From: Silene conica
Taxonomy: Eukaryota; Streptophyta; Magnoliopsida; Caryophyllales; Caryophyllaceae
Assembly (NCBI GenBank): GCA_029255685.2
Contig: CM055315.2
Span: forward strand, 73,437,681 to 73,501,680
Direction of reading: 5' to 3'
Length of the DNA: 64,000 nucleotides
Under the pieces are notes generated by a model. The model worked only from the letters and a program-made list of their open reading frames with translations, was not told the DNA's origin and ran no database searches. This document shows, one piece after another, positions 59,024 to 64,000 of the stretch (positions are counted from its first letter, which is position 1; each line of letters starts with the position of its first letter). The position numbers and the translations under genes were made by a program.

Positions 59024-59066
59024 TACACAAAAACCGAAATACACCCTCATCTATGCATACAAGATA

Positions 59067-59318
59067 TTTCCTCCATTCATATCCACTTTGCATGTTTGCT
59101 TTTTCACGTTTGCCAATGCACGTTTTATGTGGTAAATATCTTTAGTTACGCATTTACGAAAATTATAAAAGTTACTCGTTAAGACGAATCAAACAAGATC
59201 CTACGTGAATATATTTTCTCTTACGAGAAAATCAAAATTGAATATTCACCAATGAATAGTATATGAAATACTTCGTATATGAAATAGAAACATGCAAGGT
59301 GGATATAAACGGAGGGAA
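59067..59318. mobile_element. Stowaway MITE of the 26098 family
   Basis: TA-flanked, termini 'tttcctccattcatatcc' and (inverse) 'ttccctccgtttatatcc'. It shares 'cacgtttgccaa', 'aatatctttagttacg' and 'aacaagatcctacgtgaata'-like blocks with 26098–26355. It lies about 150 bp before the RAF2-like gene's leader. Confidence 0.85.
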
Positions 59319-59363
59319 TAGAACACTTCACCTTGGCCACTAAATTCCCTCTTCTAAAGATCC

Positions 59364-59370
59364 CTATAAA
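59364..59370 (+). promoter_or_regulatory. TATA box of the RAF2-like gene
   Basis: CTATAAA lies 100 bp before the start codon, followed by a C/T-rich leader. Confidence 0.6.
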
Positions 59371-59469
59371 TTATTATTGTACCACAAGTCCACAACCTTC
59401 TGATTTCTGACTCTTCTGTATTATCCAATCCTCAACCCCACAATCTAACACTTTCAGTTTCATCCCTCA

Positions 59470-60120
59470 ATGGCTACCTCCACTATCTACTCCTTTTGCT
59501 ACACTCCTTCCACTTTTACCACCAAGCCGTGTTTATTCCCGACAACCCGAACCCGAACTTGCAACCCTCGGACCTGCCGTCTACCAAGAATCCGAGCCTC
59601 AAAACCCGATATTATAGGCGATTTTGGAGCCAGAGACCCGTTTCCAGCAGAGCTAGAGAGCCAGTTTGGTGAGAAAGTGTTGGGAAACATGAGCACTGAA
59701 CACAAGATACTTATACCTCAAGCTTCAATTCTCTCTTTATCACAACATTCTTGTGTTCCCATTTCTTCTGATACAACTCCCCTAACACAATATGAAGCCA
59801 AGCAGCTCGTCCATAAGGTTCTCGGATGGCGGGTTGCCGACGACAAAGACAGTAATGGAAATACGGTGATGAAGTTGTACTGTTTGTGGAAGGTCAAGGA
59901 CTCTGACTCTGGAGTTGAGCTTATTAACAGGATAAATAATGTAGGTCAAACTTGTGGGCATTCACCTGTTTTGCATCACTTGGAGGAGACTAACCAAGTT
60001 AGAGCAGAGTTGTGGACTCCCCAAATTGGCGGCTTGAGTATTAATGATTTTATTGTTGCTGCTAAGATTGATGATATTAACACATCTGATCTTGTTCCTA
60101 GGAAAAGGGTTTGGGCTTAA
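59470..60120 (+). CDS. RAF2: RAF2-like chloroplast protein (pterin-4a-carbinolamine dehydratase family)
   Basis: 216 residues in one exon. Residues 1–45 or so are Ser/Thr/Arg-rich with few acids, like a plastid transit peptide. A plant-specific segment (GDFGARDPFPAELESQFGEK, 'GNMSTEHKILIP') is followed by a PCD/DCoH fold (about 110–205, 'LHHLEETNQVRAELWTPQIG', 'GLSINDFIVAAKID') and the tail 'PRKRVWA'. This layout matches Arabidopsis At5g51110 and maize RAF2, a Rubisco assembly factor of the stroma. The dehydratase active-site His-His-Pro reads His-Ser-Pro, in line with a non-enzymatic role. Lack of introns could be natural or mean a retrocopy. A broken copy lies at 63599. Confidence 0.85.
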   Translation: MATSTIYSFCYTPSTFTTKPCLFPTTRTRTCNPRTCRLPRIRASKPDIIGDFGARDPFPAELESQFGEKVLGNMSTEHKILIPQASILSLSQHSCVPISSDTTPLTQYEAKQLVHKVLGWRVADDKDSNGNTVMKLYCLWKVKDSDSGVELINRINNVGQTCGHSPVLHHLEETNQVRAELWTPQIGGLSINDFIVAAKIDDINTSDLVPRKRVWA

Positions 60121-61376
60121 TATATGTACCGCCTTATTGGCATACTACTAATACATCTCGGTGTCTGTTATGGTCGCTGTAAACTCCAAAGCCTTTATAA
60201 CTCCCTCTGTGTATTCGTAGAATTTGTATCAACAACAGAAACAAAATTTTGGTTTATTTCTTTGGCTTTCATTCATGGAGAAATGTAGAAAGCTTTGCTT
60301 AATTTATCCAATGTGTTTATGATGGTGAATGTCTGACTACTTCAGTAGTTCACTTAGTAATTCCTTTTGGCATTAATAGAGGTTCAGAATTCCAAGTTCA
60401 TTTTATTTTAGTGATTACCAATCGAAACACAATCTGTTTACACTTGAATGCAAGAAACTGAGTCTAACTGAGCTGTTGTCATCACTGATGCTTAATACAC
60501 TAGCTGAGATGTTGGATGTGTTCATGAATGCCGCTGTTCTCTTCGAATCATGAAGAAACCCGACAAGGACTCTCATCAACACCATATGATATTCCCTCAT
60601 TAGTATCAAATTGGCTCGGAGCACTGATAATTTTCTTGCAGGCTTTTACTGCATCTTCCTGGTATTTCGCACGAACCAAAATGACACATTAATGTTCTAC
60701 TACTATATAATGGTTATAGCTGCGCTGACCAACTTTGTACGTTTTTCTACCTGAATTGCTTGGCTGATTTCGTTGTCCGAGGGCCACATTACAGGTAATT
60801 GAGTATTAGTATTTCATTCTGGAGGATCCTGGATAGTACCAAATCAATTAATTTAAAACTGATAAATTGATTACACGATCCATAGTCGTAGGTAAGTGCG
60901 GCTTCATTTTAGAAGACAGTGCAATATTGTTGCTCGTATTTTACACAAAACTTGTCCTTAGTTCTTGAGAACATACTGAATCTTTACAGCCCCAGAGGGA
61001 TTGATTCTCTATTCTGCATCCCCACATGGAGTCCCGTCTATTACGGTTCGTATCATTATTAGACGCGTTATGCGTAACATCAGTAAAAATTGCATTATCA
61101 CTTTCACCAGTAAAAATGGATTCAGAATGAAGGGTAAAAAACATTAGGGCCATTTTTTTTTAAATTAATGGGAAACTATTAGCCGTTTCTGCTTGTATTT
61201 GTGGATGAACCTGAAATGACAGTAAAAATAGTTTAATGGATAAAATTAATTTGACTTGCATAATTATAACAAAAAAAAAAAAATTGAACACAGAATATAA
61301 TAGGGAATATATGTTGCATTCATATGTTTGGTAGATTCACAGATTGAAGCTATATTTACAATTGTATAATTATGAT
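60121..61376. other. Intergenic DNA with a possible exon remnant
   Basis: The first 130 bp are the RAF2-like 3' UTR. On the minus strand, about 60690–60548 is open for 46 codons and reads 'VRAKYQEDAVKACKKIISAP' with a stop at 60548–60550. It has coding-like composition but no start, and I recognise no family. An A-run lies at 61269–61283. Confidence 0.35.
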
Positions 61377-62204
61377 CTAGTTGCTAAGAATATTGAGAAG
61401 AGTTGATCTAGTCTTAACCAAATGCCTGAATAAACATTCTAATACTTCATCAATTTGTTCGATTTCGGACTCAAAGTTCACCATTTGGTTCCTGATATCA
61501 TCTATGTTAACTCTGGTTTTCTTCTGGCAAACTATAGATTCCAAAGTCGTGTCAACGACATCAAACACGCTGGTTGGTGCCATTGATGCTTCCTTTTCTG
61601 AAGTCTTGTTAATTAATTTGGTGACCAGAGACCAACTTTTCTTTGAGTGCGACTTTGTACCACTAATGTAAGATAGCAAGGACCTAAAGATGTCCACTGT
61701 TATCTCCTCGACATCGTTCATGAAAAAATCAGAAGCATTGATGTTGTCAATTTTAATGTTTTTCAAGCACTTTTTGATGACTTTCTTGATGGTCTTTCTC
61801 GCCTTTAGGTATTCAGCGACTTCACAAGTAATGTTTAGTTCACCACTGCACCTTCTGCGGAGAACTGATTGGATGTCTTGAAGCCGTTCTTTGGACTGTT
61901 GCAAGAAATCCCTTGATGTGCTACAGGCATCTATAAGATTTAGAGATCCATCCAATACAACTTGTATTTGTGATAGGGATTGTTGGTTAGACGGCAGTTG
62001 AAGCATCTCGTCAACAACGCAATACAGCTCTGTAACGCCTGTAAGTCTGTCGGTTAGGGACAAAGATGAAGAAGTGGAGGCTGCTTGAGATGACCTCAAT
62101 CTGCACAATTGCTCATTGAATTGAGCTGTGATTGGGTGAGACGTGGATGGTAAACTGATAGAACGAGTGTGGTAAGAAGGTCTGTTGATTTGAGAAGAAG
62201 CCAT
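61377..62204 (-). CDS. DUF241 family protein
   Basis: 275 residues, single exon. Start ATG 62204 (MASSQINRPSYHTRSISLPS) fits the family N-terminus (MASS...SLPSxSHP). The body shows the DUF241 pattern: 'LTDRLTGVTELYCVVDEMLQ-LPSNQQSL', 'VLDGSLNLIDACSTSRDFLQ' and 'LQDIQSVLRRR', then helices rich in Lys ('KARKTIKKVIKKCLKNIK') and a C-terminal 'EIEQIDEVLECLFRHLVKTR'. DUF241 proteins (related to BPS1-like proteins) are plant-specific, about 280 residues, helical and intronless. Their biochemical role is not established; some are linked to root and stress responses. No signal peptide or membrane segment is seen. Confidence 0.88.
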   Translation of the reverse strand: MASSQINRPSYHTRSISLPSTSHPITAQFNEQLCRLRSSQAASTSSSLSLTDRLTGVTELYCVVDEMLQLPSNQQSLSQIQVVLDGSLNLIDACSTSRDFLQQSKERLQDIQSVLRRRCSGELNITCEVAEYLKARKTIKKVIKKCLKNIKIDNINASDFFMNDVEEITVDIFRSLLSYISGTKSHSKKSWSLVTKLINKTSEKEASMAPTSVFDVVDTTLESIVCQKKTRVNIDDIRNQMVNFESEIEQIDEVLECLFRHLVKTRSTLLNILSN

Positions 62205-62292
62205 TTTTTTCTGTTTAATCTTTGTTTTATGCAAGTAAATGGAATGCAAGAAAGTTTGAGTTTGATGATGACTTCCCTTGGTCGCCTGTACC

Positions 62293-62301
62293 TATATATA
62301 T
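62293..62301 (-). promoter_or_regulatory. TATA box of the DUF241 gene
   Basis: CATATATATAGG on the minus strand lies about 90 bp before the start codon. Confidence 0.55.
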
Positions 62302-63242
62302 GAAAACAAGAGAAGACAAAAGGAATCTGATAATAAGTCTAAGAACATGGTTTCCTGTTTAAATATTAGTTTCAATTAACCACTCCATTAAACTACCATT
62401 CATGTCTCTTACTGACAAGTTTGCTAGCTGTATTTCTGATACATGGCGTATATTATTCAGCCAGCACGATCCAAATCGAGTGCGGTTGTCTACTGTATAT
62501 GATAATAAGTAGGGGACCGGATTCTGTGTCATTGCTGCTAGTATACACCATATATTTAGGATCGTGATGGGAACTGCGGTTCAGCAAGCACGATCGATTT
62601 GGAAGTTATTAAATTAAGCCCTTATGAGGATGAAAATAAGTCTAATTCTGAGGTGGGATGATGGACAGAATAAGACATGTTGGAGACATAGCAATTGGAA
62701 ATTGTTTAATATGGCAGTAGTTTGTTATTTTATTACTAATTTTAAAGATTCCTTTTAATTAAATTCATTAATAAAAGTTGATGGAGGGAACTACAATGAT
62801 TGTTTGTCCAGGCTTTCTTCCCTATATATTTCTGATTTTCATGACTGGTATTCCCCTTGAACAGGGAGGCTGTTTAGCTGAAGTCGATGTCTGAGAATGT
62901 GGATAGATAAGAGATTAATGAGCCGATTATCGAAGATGAAGGTAGAGAGGATGAGAAACGTTAGCAATCAGTGCATCCATATATTCCACAGCACATTATT
63001 ATTGTTATCATTGCATCAGGTTTTCGTTGTCATCGGGATGTCTTCACAAATTCCAACCTTGATGAGATTATAACAAGTGCTTTGGGAAGATGTTTTTCTT
63101 AAGCGGGTGAAGCTTCATCAGATCCTAACCTGACCAACCCGTCACCCTCCATCCATCCTTAGATAGAAGACACGGTCAGTGCGTCTAGACTCTACATATA
63201 TATAAGTATGCATTCTCGACTTCTATCAGCAATCTTTCAACC
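62302..63242. other. Intergenic DNA
   Basis: Nothing recognised except a TATA-like 'tatatataag' at 63197–63206 upstream of a small ORF. Confidence 0.45.
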
Positions 63243-63476
63243 ATGATCGGATTATTGCAGTCTCCCCCAATGTTCATATGCAGTTTCCGTCTAAACAATT
63301 TGAAACTTGAGCCAGTGTGGATCATGCTTCATGAATCTGAATGCCCCAAGTATACACAGAATCTAGGAATGTCAGATTTTGATCTATCGTACTCCGTAGG
63401 ATATTCTTATGCTTCACATAATGAGTCAGTTCATCCACCCTCCGTCGTTTCAACAGGTGTTGCCTTGAATGGGTAA
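63243..63476 (+). other. Unidentified 77-codon ORF
   Basis: ATG 63243 is 37 bp downstream of a good TATA-like element. The product (MIGLLQSPPMFICSFRLNNL...) has no motif I recognise. It may be chance or a remnant. Confidence 0.25.
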
Positions 63477-63598
63477 TAAAGGTCCTCAAGGGAGCTCATT
63501 ACTGGATATATGATTGACACTCAAGAAATCGTACCAACAAATTAACGGATGTTACTTCAGAATTATATTAGAACGCCTCGTGACAGTTGAGTGAATTA

Positions 63599-63780
63599 AT
63601 ATGAAGCCAAGCGGCTTTCCGAAGACAAAGGCAGTGATGGAAAGATGGTGTTGAATTTGTAGTGTTTGTGGAAGGTCAAGAACTTTGACTCTGGAGTTGA
63701 GCTTGTTAACAGGATAAGTAATGCTGTAATGTAGGTAAAAGTGCTGAGCAATCGTGCCTGTTCCACAGCATTCCACATCA
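63599..63780 (+). pseudogene. Fragment of a second RAF2-like gene
   Basis: 'atatgaagccaagcggct', 'acaaaggcagtgatggaaa', 'gtgtttgtggaaggtcaag' and 'gactctggagttgagctt' match 59790–59960 of the intact gene in order. A deletion removes about 36 bp after the first block. A TAG stop replaces the Tyr-Cys region, and an insertion disrupts 'aataatgtagg'. The 5' end and the catalytic-loop region are missing. Confidence 0.85.
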
Positions 63781-64000
63781 TTATTGTAAATATATGTTCT
63801 ATCCTTATGTCAATGACATTGAGAATATCCATTTTGATATACGGGAGATAAGATGGCATTACAGCCAAACCATCCGTAAGTCCGTAACTCTACCTTTCAA
63901 AGGCTGGATCGTCGCAATCACACACTTGTCCCGCTTCATTCGGATCGTGCTATACAAAAAACAAGCATCAAATAAACAATTCTGAATTAATATCTTGCAA

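Overview
The window is nuclear DNA of a flowering plant. The evidence is spliced genes with GT–AG introns, a plant SUMO gene, a plastid-targeted RAF2-like protein, a DUF241 gene, a glycine-rich wall protein, and dense plant transposons (Athila-like, copia, chromovirus-like, CACTA, MULE, L1-type LINE, SINE, Stowaway and TTA/TAA MITEs). The style of the repeats and the frequent 'CTCCGTA' words make me think of Caryophyllales, but that is only an impression.

Layout. 1–9477 is a decayed Athila-like Ty3/gypsy element. Its 5' LTR is cut by the window edge and its 3' LTR is complete. It sits inside the gag of an older minus-strand copia element (9478–10596). 10597–16800 is AT-rich intergenic DNA with MITEs, a truncated LINE and a SINE, around one host gene for a secreted glycine-rich protein (12909–13706). 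16801–41347 is best read as a Mutator-like element (MULE) duplicated tail to tail, with related ends at both sides. It was then expanded by at least seven insertions: a full-length LINE with a 17-bp target duplication, a solo LTR with TSD GACAA, a 2.8-kb solo LTR with TSD TGTTA, a CACTA element with TSD GTG, a third solo LTR that itself contains a retroelement fragment, a SINE with a 20-bp TSD, and a Stowaway MITE.

41572–45823 is a three-exon SUMO gene whose start codon lies about 225 bp from the MULE end. 45824–48409 is intergenic with MITEs. A 5'-truncated LINE (48410–51237 and 58112–58220) is split by a 6.9-kb LTR element (51238–58106). That element has identical LTRs and a clear TSD but no coding capacity, and it carries pieces of other retroelements. 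The right end holds two MITEs, an intact RAF2/pterin-dehydratase-like gene (59470–60120), a minus-strand DUF241 gene (61377–62204) and a broken second copy of the RAF2-like gene (63599–63780).

Main hunt result. Just upstream of seven polypurine-tract-like cassettes, in several unrelated LTR retroelements, there are short hairpins. Their stems are unrelated in sequence yet nearly all perfectly paired, and the purine loops (AGGA, GGA, GGGA, GGGG) are similar. This looks like covariation of an RNA or DNA structure near the plus-strand priming site. Other notable items are a foldback with arms of about 105 bp inside the CACTA element, snRNA-type USE and TATA motifs at Pol III spacing inside the LTRs of the young element, and an OTU-like protease domain on the MULE transposase. 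All boundaries were read by eye; nothing was confirmed by database search.
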